64,000 nucleotides of DNA from assembly GCA_001917665.1 (NCBI GenBank), contig MNEL01000031.1, forward strand, positions 10,040 to 74,039, in the 5' to 3' direction. Shown one piece after another: positions 12,087 to 20,942 of this stretch (within the stretch, counting starts at the first letter, position 1; each line of letters opens with the position of its first letter). The stretch is from Gemmatimonadetes bacterium 13_1_40CM_69_22 (GTDB lineage: Bacteria > Gemmatimonadota > Gemmatimonadetes > Gemmatimonadales > GWC2-71-9). The position numbers and the translations under genes are program-made. Below the pieces are notes generated by a model, which was given only the letters and a program-made list of their open reading frames with translations, searched no databases and was not told the DNA's origin.

Positions 12087-13807
12087 TACTGCCTCTGAAA
12101 CTCCGGTCCGCCGATCGCCAGTCCGATCGCCAGCGCACGGGCCTGCAGGGGATCACTGATGTCTGACAGCTGATGTCCGATGACTGCCTTCGTGTTCTCC
12201 GACATCGTGCCGCCCAGGAGCTGTGCGTTGACCGCGGCGATCAGCTGGGCGGGGTCCGCGGTGGCCGGAACGATCGCGTCGATGCTCACCGCCACGCCGG
12301 GCAGCCGGCCCGCGGCGAGCGCGACCGCGACGTTCATCCGGTCGAGCAGGGCGCCGCTGTTCACCCACGCTGCTTCCCGTTCGGGGTAGCCATCGGGCGC
12401 CACATGGAGATAGAGCGGCTCTCCGAGGCGTGCCACGACCTGCGCCAGCCGGGGCGTCGGGTCGGGGTCGGCGCCCAGCGCACGGGCGGCGCTCACGACG
12501 AACTCGAGTGGCGTCTTGATCTTGGCGCGGACGTTGGGGGCGGCCCAGAAGTCCGGCGACGTGAAGATCGCGCGCAGCACCTCGCGGATGTCGCCCTCCG
12601 TGCGCTTCCAGGCGGCCACGGCATCGTCCACGCAGCCGTCGGGCGGATCGTCGTTCACGAATCGCTGGCACAGCTGGCGGCTCACGTGGTGCAGCGTGGC
12701 CGGGTGATTGGCGAGCAGCTTGAGGAGGCGCATCCCTTCGTCCCGGCCGTGGCCGGCGGGGAAGGTCACGCCCATCACGACCTTCTCGCCGTAGTCGTGG
12801 GCCCACTCGTGGAACTCGAAGTCCCCGCCTTGCTGCGGCCGCCCCATGCTCCAGCCTGTGAAAATGCGCGCGACGTCGATCACGTCTTGCTGGGTGTAGC
12901 CGCCCTCCACGCCGAGCGTGTGCAGCTCGAGCAGCTCGCGAGCGTAATTCTCGTTGATGCCCTTCGGCATGCGCTCCAGGGCCCGCTGCCGTTGCGAGTC
13001 CGCGCGCATCGGGTCTCGCCCCGGATCGAACAGCGGTGGGCGGCCGAACTGGGGGGCGCGTCCAAACAGGGGCCGGGCGCGCAGCCGCATCGCCTGCGGC
13101 GGCGTGGACCCCGGCGCCACGCTCTCCCAGTTGTCGAGGTAGAACAGCATGGCCGGGCTCTGCGCCGTCGCGATCAGCAGGTCCGCGAACCTGCCCAGGG
13201 CACGCGGCCGGATCGTCGCCTCGATGTAGGACGGAGTCAGGAACCGGTCCGCGCCCTTCGCCAAGAAGACGTTGAAGTGATTGATCCAGAAGTCGACCAT
13301 CACCTCGTAGAGCTGTCGCTCCGACAGGGTGGCCCGCACGACGGCGAGCTCCTGGAGCTCCCCGGCCAGGCGGCGACCTCTGTCCTGGGAGGGGTCCATT
13401 CGCTGCGGTAGGGGCGCAGCATGCCGCGCCCCTACACTGTCGCGATCACGAGACGCTTCGCGCTGTTGCCGCTCACGCCGCTCGCGCTGCGCGTCGACGT
13501 ACACGCCGGCGAGCTCACCCGCGTCGTACTCGAGAATTTTGAACTGTCGCTCCCGCTCGGTGAGCGCAGCGTCGTCGATCTTGTCGGGGGAAAGCTGCCG
13601 GTCGATCCACTGCATCACGCCCGCGGCGGCGACGCGGTCCACCTCGCCCGGTCGGGGGCCGTAGGCGAGACGGTTGAGCGCGTGCAGCGCGGAGTCGCGG
13701 GGCGTGAGGAGGGGAGCCTGGGTGCTCGCTGCCACCAGGGGCGACGCGCCCAGCGCCCCACACAGACTCGCCACGGCCCAGATCTTCATACGGTTATATT
13801 GACGCAC
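12086..13807 (-). CDS. DUF1800-family protein (start may be at about 13789)
   Basis: ALHALNRLAYGPRPGEVDRV, DFWINHFNVFLAKGADR, NENYARELLELHTLGVEGGYTQQDV. Confidence 0.92.
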   Translation of the reverse strand: MRQYNRMKIWAVASLCGALGASPLVAASTQAPLLTPRDSALHALNRLAYGPRPGEVDRVAAAGVMQWIDRQLSPDKIDDAALTERERQFKILEYDAGELAGVYVDAQRERRERQQREASRDRDSVGARHAAPLPQRMDPSQDRGRRLAGELQELAVVRATLSERQLYEVMVDFWINHFNVFLAKGADRFLTPSYIEATIRPRALGRFADLLIATAQSPAMLFYLDNWESVAPGSTPPQAMRLRARPLFGRAPQFGRPPLFDPGRDPMRADSQRQRALERMPKGINENYARELLELHTLGVEGGYTQQDVIDVARIFTGWSMGRPQQGGDFEFHEWAHDYGEKVVMGVTFPAGHGRDEGMRLLKLLANHPATLHHVSRQLCQRFVNDDPPDGCVDDAVAAWKRTEGDIREVLRAIFTSPDFWAAPNVRAKIKTPLEFVVSAARALGADPDPTPRLAQVVARLGEPLYLHVAPDGYPEREAAWVNSGALLDRMNVAVALAAGRLPGVAVSIDAIVPATADPAQLIAAVNAQLLGGTMSENTKAVIGHQLSDISDPLQARALAIGLAIGGPEFQRQ

Positions 13808-13830
13808 AGCCCTCGGGGGAAGTTAAGGTT

Positions 13831-15723
13831 GTGACGGCGCCACGTTTCGTCCCGCACGGTATCCGCACGCAGCGTAACGGCTTGCTCGGGGGCGCAAACG
13901 GCAAGCCCGCCACCTGGGATGAGCGGCTCCAGGCGCTCAAGTACGTCCCACCCCTGCTCAGACTCGTCTACCAGACCCACCGCGGCTACACCGTCGCCAT
14001 CCTGGCCCTCCGGGCGGTGCGGTCGTTTGTGCCGCTCGCCGTCCTGTGGATCGGGAAGCTGATCATCGACGGGGTCATCGCGGCGGTGCGGGTGCGGGCG
14101 GACGGAGGGCAGGGCGTCGTCGACTGGTGGGCTCTGGGCGGGCTCCTGGCGCTCGAGTTCGGCATCGCCGTGGCCGGGGAAGGGCTGGCTCGGCTGTCGG
14201 CGCTGCTCGAGAGCCTGCTGGGCGACCTGTTCTCGAATCGCATCAGCGTGCGCCTGATGCAGCACGCCGCGGCGCTCGATCTCGCGCAGTACGAGGACGC
14301 GGAGACCTACGACCACCTGGAGCGCGCGCGGCGCCAGACCGTGGGGCGCATCGGGCTGATCGCGCTGCTGCTCTCGACGGCGCAGGATCTCATCACGCTC
14401 GCGTCGCTCGCCGCCGTGCTGCTCGTCCAGCTCCCGTGGCTGCTGCTCCTCCTGGTGATCGCGGTGCTGCCGTCGTTCCTGGGCGAGACGCACTACGCGG
14501 CGCTGGGCTATTCGCTGCTGTTCTCGTGGACGCCAGAGCGGCGGCTGCTCGACTACCTGCGCTACGCGGGCGCGTCGGATGAGATGGCGAAAGAGGTGAA
14601 GCTGTTCAACCTGTCGGACTTCCTGGTGGGCCGCTACGCCAGGCTCTCAGATGAGTTTTACGAAGCGAACAAGCGGCTCGCCGTGAGACGGAACCTCTTC
14701 TCCACGCTGTTCGTGACCGTCGGGACGCTCGGCTATTACGCCGCGTACGCGGTGATCGTCTATCTCACCGTGCTCGGCCGCTTCACGATCGGCTCGCTCA
14801 CCTTTCTGGCGGGCTCGTTCCGCCAGAGCCGCGACCTGATCCAACGCGTCCTGCTGTCGCTGTCCCAAGTGTGGGAGCAGAGTCTCTATCTGTCGGACCT
14901 ATTCACCTTCTTCGACGTGCGCCCGCTGGTGACGTCCCGGCCCGGGGCGCGGCCGGTGCCGGTACCGATCCGCACGGGCTTCGAGTTTCAGGACGTGGGG
15001 TTCCGCTATCCCGGGTCGGAGCGCTGGGCGGTGCGGCACCTCTCGTTCGCCTTCGAGCCCGGCGAGCGCATCGCGCTGGTGGGCGAGAACGGGGCGGGGA
15101 AAACCACGCTCGTGAAGCTGCTGGCCCGGCTGTACGACCCGGACGAAGGCCGCATCCTGCTCGACGGCGTGGACCTGCGCGACTACGACCTGGACAGCCT
15201 ACGCCAGAACATCGGGGTCATCTTCCAGGACTTCGTACGCTACGATTTCGTGATGAAAGAGAACATCGGCGTCAGCCAGGTCGAGCGGCTGGGCGACGAG
15301 GAGCGGATCCGTGAGGCGGCGCGCCGCAGCCTGGCCGACTCGGTCGCCTCGCGACTCGAGCGGGGCTACGACCAGATGCTGGGCCGCCGCTTCGAGGGCG
15401 GCGTGGAGCTGTCGGGTGGCGAGTGGCAAAAGGTGGCGCTGGGGCGCGCCTACATGCGCGACGCCCAGGTGCTGATCCTCGACGAGCCCACCGCGTCGCT
15501 CGACGCCCGCGCCGAGTACGACGTGTTCCTGCGCTTCGCCGAGCTCACCGCGGGACGGATGGCGGTGCTCATCTCGCACCGTTTCTCTACGGTGCGGATG
15601 GCCGACCGGATCCTCGTGCTGCAGGGCGGCGAGCTGATCGATCAGGGAACGCACGAGGAGCTGGTGACGAAAGGCGGGCTGTACGCGGAGCTGTTTGGTC
15701 TGCAGGCCGCAGGGTACCGGTAG
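13831..15723 (+). CDS. ABC transporter, fused permease and ATP-binding protein
   Basis: N-terminal TM region; ALVGENGAGKTTLVKLLARLYDPDEG (Walker A), VELSGGEWQKVALGRA (signature), VLILDEPTASLD (Walker B). Confidence 0.93.
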   Translation: MTAPRFVPHGIRTQRNGLLGGANGKPATWDERLQALKYVPPLLRLVYQTHRGYTVAILALRAVRSFVPLAVLWIGKLIIDGVIAAVRVRADGGQGVVDWWALGGLLALEFGIAVAGEGLARLSALLESLLGDLFSNRISVRLMQHAAALDLAQYEDAETYDHLERARRQTVGRIGLIALLLSTAQDLITLASLAAVLLVQLPWLLLLLVIAVLPSFLGETHYAALGYSLLFSWTPERRLLDYLRYAGASDEMAKEVKLFNLSDFLVGRYARLSDEFYEANKRLAVRRNLFSTLFVTVGTLGYYAAYAVIVYLTVLGRFTIGSLTFLAGSFRQSRDLIQRVLLSLSQVWEQSLYLSDLFTFFDVRPLVTSRPGARPVPVPIRTGFEFQDVGFRYPGSERWAVRHLSFAFEPGERIALVGENGAGKTTLVKLLARLYDPDEGRILLDGVDLRDYDLDSLRQNIGVIFQDFVRYDFVMKENIGVSQVERLGDEERIREAARRSLADSVASRLERGYDQMLGRRFEGGVELSGGEWQKVALGRAYMRDAQVLILDEPTASLDARAEYDVFLRFAELTAGRMAVLISHRFSTVRMADRILVLQGGELIDQGTHEELVTKGGLYAELFGLQAAGYR

Positions 15724-15780
15724 CGGTGCTGGGCCGCGCTCCCCGGCGCGCAGAGCGATTCGCAACCATGGGAGGAGACA

Positions 15781-16181
15781 TGCGCACGTTCCCGTTGACG
15801 CTGGTGACGTTGTCGGTGGCGGCTCTCGCGGGCGGCACCCCGCTGCATGCCGTGCAGCGACGTAGCAACGTGCTCACGGCCGAGGAGATCGAGCGGGCGA
15901 AGCCGAACGTGGGCACGGCGTTCGACGTCGTGGAGACGCTGCGGCCACGCTGGCTGCAGGTGCGAGAGCTCAGTCGGATTCCCGGAAGGGCGGACGAGCC
16001 CCTCAAGTCGACGCCGGTCTACGTGTACGTGAACGACGTGAACATGGGGTCGGTCGACTATCTCAAGACGATCCCGGCGGAGACCGTGCTGGAGATGCGC
16101 TGGCTCAGCGCCAACGAGACGGCGAGCCGCTACGGGCCGACCGACGGACAGGCTGCGATCGTCGTGAAGCTCAAGCGATGA
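15781..16181 (+). CDS. small secreted protein resembling a TonB-plug segment (paralog of 17621-18028)
   Basis: Signal peptide MRTFPLTLVTLSVAALAGGTPLHA; YVYVNDVNMGSVDYLKTIPAETVLEMRWLSANETASRYGPTDGQAAIVVKLKR. Confidence 0.7.
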
Positions 16182-16572
16182 ACGTGTAGCACCACGCCTC
16201 ACCTGCGAGCACTGTTTCACCCGTCTGCCGTGTGACCGTGATCTTGAGGCGGCACACCGGCTTGGTATGGTGCACGCTCACTACCTCCGCCTCCGCCGTG
16301 ATCGTGTCCCCGACGTACACCGGCGCCGTGAACTTCCAGTTCTGGCTCAGGAACACGGTCCCGGGCCCGGGGAGGTCCATCGCCACGAGCGCGTGCAGCA
16401 GGCCGGTGGTGAGGCCGCCTTGGACGACGAGCGCTTTGAACGTGGTCTTTGCCGCGAATGCCGGGTCGAAGTGCAGCGGATTGTAATCACCGGTGAGCTT
16501 CGCGTAGGTCGCGACGTGCTCGGGCGAGAGCGTCAGACTGCGCCGCGCCCTCTGGCCGACCGTGACTGTCAT
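16171..16572 (-). CDS. MaoC-family (hot-dog) dehydratase
   Basis: TGDYNPLHFDPAFAAKTTFKALVVQGGLTTGLL. Confidence 0.88.
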   Translation of the reverse strand: MTVTVGQRARRSLTLSPEHVATYAKLTGDYNPLHFDPAFAAKTTFKALVVQGGLTTGLLHALVAMDLPGPGTVFLSQNWKFTAPVYVGDTITAEAEVVSVHHTKPVCRLKITVTRQTGETVLAGEAWCYTFIA

Positions 16573-17624
16573 CGACTCGGGCTCGGCGACCGGCGCGACC
16601 GCTCGAGCGCCGCCACGAACGGCGCGAAGTACTGCTTCCACGCCGCCGCCACGGTGTGGGTGCCGTGGCCACGCGTGATGTCGCTCGTCGGAATCAGGAC
16701 GAAGCGGCCCTGTTTCACGCGTGGCATCAGGCGCTCCATGATCCCGAGCTCCGGCGGATTGATGAGATCGTCCGCCGAATTGATGGCGAGCACCGGGACG
16801 GTGACGCGCTCCAGGTCGGGGCTCGGGTCGTAGTCGCGCGACGCCTCGACCTGGTACGCCATGTCGTTCGCGTCCGCCCCGGCGAGGCGCTCGCGCAGCC
16901 ATCGGGTGATGTAGGCGTCCGCCGAGTCGCGCGTCGGCGCGATGCGCTGCAGCTGGAGCGGGCTCGAGCTCATCATGAAGAGCACCTGCAGGGCGGCGAG
17001 GAGCCCGCGCGGCTGTTGAGAATAGGTGCCGCCGCGCCAGTCCGGATCGCCGCGGATGTCCTCGATGATCATGTGGCGCATCATCCGGTTCCGGCCGGCG
17101 ATCTGCGTGGGAGCGCAGGCGAGCGGCACGACTCCGTCCATGAAGTCGGGGTGGCGCTCCGCCCAGAGCCACGAGTGCATGCAGCCCATGGACGTGCCCA
17201 CGACCAGCAGCAGGTGATCGACGTGCAGCCCCTCGGTCACCAGGCGGTACTGCGCCGCGACCATGTCTCCGTAGGTGTAGTGCGGGAACCGGGCCTTGAG
17301 CCCGTCGCTCGGCTTGCTGGACCGCCCGTGTCCGATGTTGTCCGGCAGGATGAGGTAATGCGTCGTCGTGTCGAGCGGCTGCCCGGGGCCGTACAGCTCC
17401 CCGGCGAAGAGCGGCGAGAGGAACTGGCTTCCCGAGCCTCCCGTACCGTGCAGGATGAGCACGGCGTTGCGCACGCTCCCGCCGGCGTCGCGCCGCGGCC
17501 GTCCCAGCGTCAGGTAGTGCAGCCGCAGGACCGACAGCGTCTCCCCGCTCTCGAACCGAAAGTCACGGATCGCGAAGCTCGCGCTGTCCGCTTGGAGCGC
17601 CGCGATGAGCAGCAGGAACGTCAC
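16569..17624 (-). CDS. alpha/beta-fold hydrolase (homoserine acetyltransferase-like)
   Basis: AVLILHGTGGSGSQF, VVGTSMGCMHSWLWAERHPDFMDGVVPLA, GHGTHTVAAAWK; GTG start overlaps upstream TGA. Confidence 0.85.
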   Translation of the reverse strand: MTFLLLIAALQADSASFAIRDFRFESGETLSVLRLHYLTLGRPRRDAGGSVRNAVLILHGTGGSGSQFLSPLFAGELYGPGQPLDTTTHYLILPDNIGHGRSSKPSDGLKARFPHYTYGDMVAAQYRLVTEGLHVDHLLLVVGTSMGCMHSWLWAERHPDFMDGVVPLACAPTQIAGRNRMMRHMIIEDIRGDPDWRGGTYSQQPRGLLAALQVLFMMSSSPLQLQRIAPTRDSADAYITRWLRERLAGADANDMAYQVEASRDYDPSPDLERVTVPVLAINSADDLINPPELGIMERLMPRVKQGRFVLIPTSDITRGHGTHTVAAAWKQYFAPFVAALERSRRSPSPSR

Positions 17625-18028
17625 CGCGACGTGATGACCTGGATCGCGCCGTGCAGGTGCCCCGGGCCGAAGCGGGCCTCCGCCTCGGACGCGCTGTAAT
17701 GGCGGATCACGGTAGCGGCGTTGACCTGGATCGTCCGCAGCGTCTCCGGTCCCCCGAGGCGGCTCTGGTCGAGATAGACGACGACGTCGCCTTCGGCTTC
17801 GGGGCGGAGCGTCGTCGGATTGCGGCGGAACCACGCGGGTCGCAGCGCGTGCAGCGCCTCGAACAAGGTGGAAGCGGTGGAGACCTTGCCCAGCTCCTCC
17901 AACGTCACGACATCGCTCGAGCGGGCGGGGGCCGGCTCGTGGGCCGCCTGACCGGTGCGGCCGCCGCACCCCCCGAGGCTGAGCGCGGCCAGCGCGGCGA
18001 GCGGCAGGATGGTCGATCGAGCGTACAT
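17621..18028 (-). CDS. small lipoprotein, TonB-plug-like paralog of 15781-16181
   Basis: Lipobox LSLGGC; TLFEALHALRPAWFR...VVVYLDQSRLGGPETLRTIQVNAATVIRHYSASEAEARFGPGHLHGAIQVITSR. Confidence 0.7.
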   Translation of the reverse strand: MYARSTILPLAALAALSLGGCGGRTGQAAHEPAPARSSDVVTLEELGKVSTASTLFEALHALRPAWFRRNPTTLRPEAEGDVVVYLDQSRLGGPETLRTIQVNAATVIRHYSASEAEARFGPGHLHGAIQVITSR

Positions 18029-18107
18029 TGCAAGCTCCTGCGGTCGATGGTGCCGCATCGAAAGTACCCGCTGGGGGGCAGGGGGGCGAGCCTGCCAGGG
18101 TCCCGAG

Positions 18108-19001
18108 ATGGAGCTTGATCGAGCGAGCCACGCTGCGTCCCGCCTGCGGGTCTTCGCCGCGGCGACGCTGTTTTCGACGGGCGGTGCCGCGTTCAAGCTG
18201 TGCGGCTTCACCGGCTGGCAGGTGGCGGGGTTGCGCGGCGCGGTGGCGGCGATCGCCGTGCTCGTCATGGTACCGGAGGCGCGCCGGGCGTGGACCTGGC
18301 GCGCGGCGCTGGTGGGCGTGGCCTACGCCGTCACGACCATCCTGTTTGTGCAGGCCAACAAGCTCACGACCGCCGCGGACGCCGTGTTCCTCGAGGACGC
18401 GAGTCCGCTGTGCATTCTGGTGCTCGGGCCGTGGCTGTTACGCGAGCCCGTGCAGCGCGGCGACGTGGCGTTCCTGCTCGCCGCGGCGGTGGGGATGACG
18501 CTGTTCTTCGTCGGCGTCGAGCCGCCGCGCGCCACGGCGACGAACCCGTTGCTCGGGAACGCGCTCGCGGCGGTCAGCGCCGTGACCTTCGCGCTGGTCG
18601 TGATCGGCTACCGTTGGCTCACCCAGCGCCCCGGGGGCTCGGCCGCGTCGGTGGCGGCGGCCGCCGTGTCCGGAAACATGCTCGCCTTCGTCTTGTCGCT
18701 CCCGTGGATCTTTCCGGTGGTCGGCGGCCGCGCCGTGGACTGGCTGATCGTCCTGTACCTCGGAACGGTTCAACTCGGCCTGGGATACGTGCTGCTGTCG
18801 CAGGCGATGCCGCACGTCCCCGCGCTCCAGGTGTCGTTGCTGCTGCTGCTCGAGCCGGTGCTCAACCCGATCTGGGCGTGGTTGATTCACGGGGAGACGC
18901 CCAGTGCGTGGTCGCTCGCGGGAGGGGCGCTCATCCTCGGCGCGATCGTGGTCAGGATCCTGGCGCAGGGGAGGGAAACGCGCGTCGGGGTAGCCGCGTA
19001 G
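18108..19001 (+). CDS. EamA/DMT-family transporter
   Basis: About 10 hydrophobic segments; LFSTGGAAFKLCGFTGWQVAGLRG...LEPVLNPIWAWLIHGETPSAWSLAGGALILGAI. Confidence 0.9.
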   Translation: MELDRASHAASRLRVFAAATLFSTGGAAFKLCGFTGWQVAGLRGAVAAIAVLVMVPEARRAWTWRAALVGVAYAVTTILFVQANKLTTAADAVFLEDASPLCILVLGPWLLREPVQRGDVAFLLAAAVGMTLFFVGVEPPRATATNPLLGNALAAVSAVTFALVVIGYRWLTQRPGGSAASVAAAAVSGNMLAFVLSLPWIFPVVGGRAVDWLIVLYLGTVQLGLGYVLLSQAMPHVPALQVSLLLLLEPVLNPIWAWLIHGETPSAWSLAGGALILGAIVVRILAQGRETRVGVAA

Positions 19002-19032
19002 GCGGCCACCCCGACGCCACTGCTCGCCGCCG

Positions 19033-19452
19033 TCAGCGCGTGCTGTCCTTCTTCTGCTGCTGGTCGGGGTGCAGGTCCGTGCGGTCCTGCCGCAGGTCGC
19101 GTCGGTCCGAGCGCGCGTCCCGCACGTCGTGGCGACGATCGCGGCGGTCTTGGCGCAGGTCGCGGCGGTCGCTGCGCAGATCCCGCCGGTCGCGACGCGC
19201 ATCCTTCAGGTCGCCCTCGTGCACGTCCGCACGCACGTCCCGCCGGTCCTGGCGGAGGTCACGGCGATCCTGGTGAATGTCCTGGGTGTCGTGCCGCACG
19301 TCACGGCGATCGCCGTGCAGCTCGCGGCGGTCGTGGCGGACTGCTTTGCGGTCCTGCTTCACACCTGAATCGCCCGCGGCTTGAGCCGACACCATCGTCG
19401 GCAGGCTGAGGGCAAGCGCCAGAGCGGTCAGCAGCGCGAATCGGCCTCGCAT
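19033..19452 (-). CDS. secreted low-complexity Asp/Arg repeat protein
   Basis: Signal peptide MRGRFALLTALALALSLPTMVSAQA then repeated DRRDLRQ-type heptads. Confidence 0.7.
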   Translation of the reverse strand: MRGRFALLTALALALSLPTMVSAQAAGDSGVKQDRKAVRHDRRELHGDRRDVRHDTQDIHQDRRDLRQDRRDVRADVHEGDLKDARRDRRDLRSDRRDLRQDRRDRRHDVRDARSDRRDLRQDRTDLHPDQQQKKDSTR

Positions 19453-19528
19453 GATTTGTCCCTTGTAAAGGTTCGCAGATGAGACCCGACGGGCGGGACG
19501 ACGTTAACAGGAGGCGATAGTGGCGCTG

Positions 19529-19542
19529 GTGACGCACGTCAC
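19529..19542. promoter_or_regulatory. possible operator palindrome GTGACG-CA-CGTCAC upstream of MFS gene
   Basis: Perfect 6-bp inverted repeat between divergent genes. Confidence 0.25.
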
Positions 19543-19592
19543 GCGCGAGCCTGATCGCCGAGGCGCTCGCGTGCGCTAGATTCCAGCCCCCA

Positions 19593-20774
19593 ATGCCCGC
19601 GACCCGGTCCCGCCTCGGCGTGATCTTTTTGACGGTGCTGATCGATCTGATCGGCTTCGGGATCATCATGCCGATCCTGCCGATGTACGCCCAGCGCTTC
19701 GGGGCGCAGGGGATCGGGTACGGCGCCTTGGTGTTCGTCTTTTCGGCGATGCAGTTCCTCGCGACGGCCCTGCTCGGCCGGCTCTCCGACCGGATCGGCC
19801 GCCGGCCGATCCTCCTCACGACGATGCTGTTCAACGCCGCGGGCTACGTCTTGTTCGCGTTTGCCCCGTCCTACGCGGTGCTGTTCCTCGCCCGCGTGAT
19901 CTCCGGCTTCGCGAGCGGCAATATCTCCGCGGCGCAGGCGTACGTCGCGGACATCACCCCGCCGGCGGAGCGCGCCCGCGGCATGGGGACCATCGGCGCC
20001 GCGTTCGGTATCGGGTTCGTGTTGGGCCCGATGATCGGCGGATTGGCGGACCACTACCTCGGACACGTCGCCCCGGGGCTGATCGCGGCCGGGCTCTCGC
20101 TGATCAACTTCCTTTCGGCGAGCGCGATCCTGCGCGAGTCCCTCGCGACCGAGCACCGCACCGCGCGGCCGCTGCTCGACTTCGGGCACATGGGCGCGGC
20201 GCTGGGACGCGAGCAGCTGCGGCCGCTGATGCTGGTGTGGCTGATCGCCCCGTTCGCCTTCGCCGGGTACACGGTGGCGCTGCCGCTGCACGCGACCGCA
20301 GCGCTGGGGTGGGGAGCGAAGGAGCTGGGCTGGCTGTTCGTCGTGATCGGTACGATCGCCGCGGCGGTGCAGGGGTTTCTGTTCGGGCGCATCGAGCGAC
20401 GCAGCGGCGCGCGCGCCCTGCTCGTCGTCGGGCTGTTCGGGATGGCGGTGAGCATCGCCGCCGTGCCGTACGCGGCGACCAGTCTGCAGCTGTACGCGTG
20501 GACGGTGCCGCTCGCCTTCGCGAACAGCCTGTTCGCGCCCGCGGCGTCCGGGCTGGTGTCGATCTACGCCGACCCCACGGAGCAGGGCACGATTCTCGGC
20601 GCGGCGCAGGCGTTTGCGGCACTCGGCCGCAGCCTCGGCCCGCTGGCCGCCGGGTGGGCATACGACGGGCTCGGCCAGCGGAGCACGTTCCTGCTGGCGG
20701 GGGTGGTGATGCTGCTGGGGGGAGTAGCCTCGATGTGGCTGCCGCAGCGCGTAGAGGCGGAGGCGGTAAGGTAG
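19593..20774 (+). CDS. MFS transporter (TetA-like drug:H+ antiporter fold)
   Basis: LIDLIGFGIIMPILPMYAQRFGA, GRLSDRIGRRPILL, 12 TM segments. Confidence 0.92.
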   Translation: MPATRSRLGVIFLTVLIDLIGFGIIMPILPMYAQRFGAQGIGYGALVFVFSAMQFLATALLGRLSDRIGRRPILLTTMLFNAAGYVLFAFAPSYAVLFLARVISGFASGNISAAQAYVADITPPAERARGMGTIGAAFGIGFVLGPMIGGLADHYLGHVAPGLIAAGLSLINFLSASAILRESLATEHRTARPLLDFGHMGAALGREQLRPLMLVWLIAPFAFAGYTVALPLHATAALGWGAKELGWLFVVIGTIAAAVQGFLFGRIERRSGARALLVVGLFGMAVSIAAVPYAATSLQLYAWTVPLAFANSLFAPAASGLVSIYADPTEQGTILGAAQAFAALGRSLGPLAAGWAYDGLGQRSTFLLAGVVMLLGGVASMWLPQRVEAEAVR

Positions 20775-20781
20775 ACGTGCA

Positions 20782-20868
20782 GGCGCCAAGACGCTGAGTG
20801 GATGTGAGGTACGAGCGAGTAGGAGCCCCAGCACCTCATGCCTCGGATCCACTCGGCGTCGCGGCGCC
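20782..20868. repeat. long imperfect inverted repeat (34-nt arms, 19-nt loop)
   Basis: Arms 20782-20815 and 20835-20868; 27/34 matches, several mismatches are G-U compatible. Confidence 0.75.
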
Positions 20869-20942
20869 CCAGCGTCTCCCTAGCCGTCTCACTCCCGGCC
20901 GGTTCATATTCTCCCTATCCCCTGCCGGAGTGAGCTGCGCGC

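Noticed and set aside
19069-19368. Hydrophobic 99-aa plus-strand ORF (VLAQVAAVAAQI...)
   Set aside because: Complement of the DRRDLRQ repeat gene; hydrophobicity is a codon-complement artefact, and the minus frame has a signal peptide
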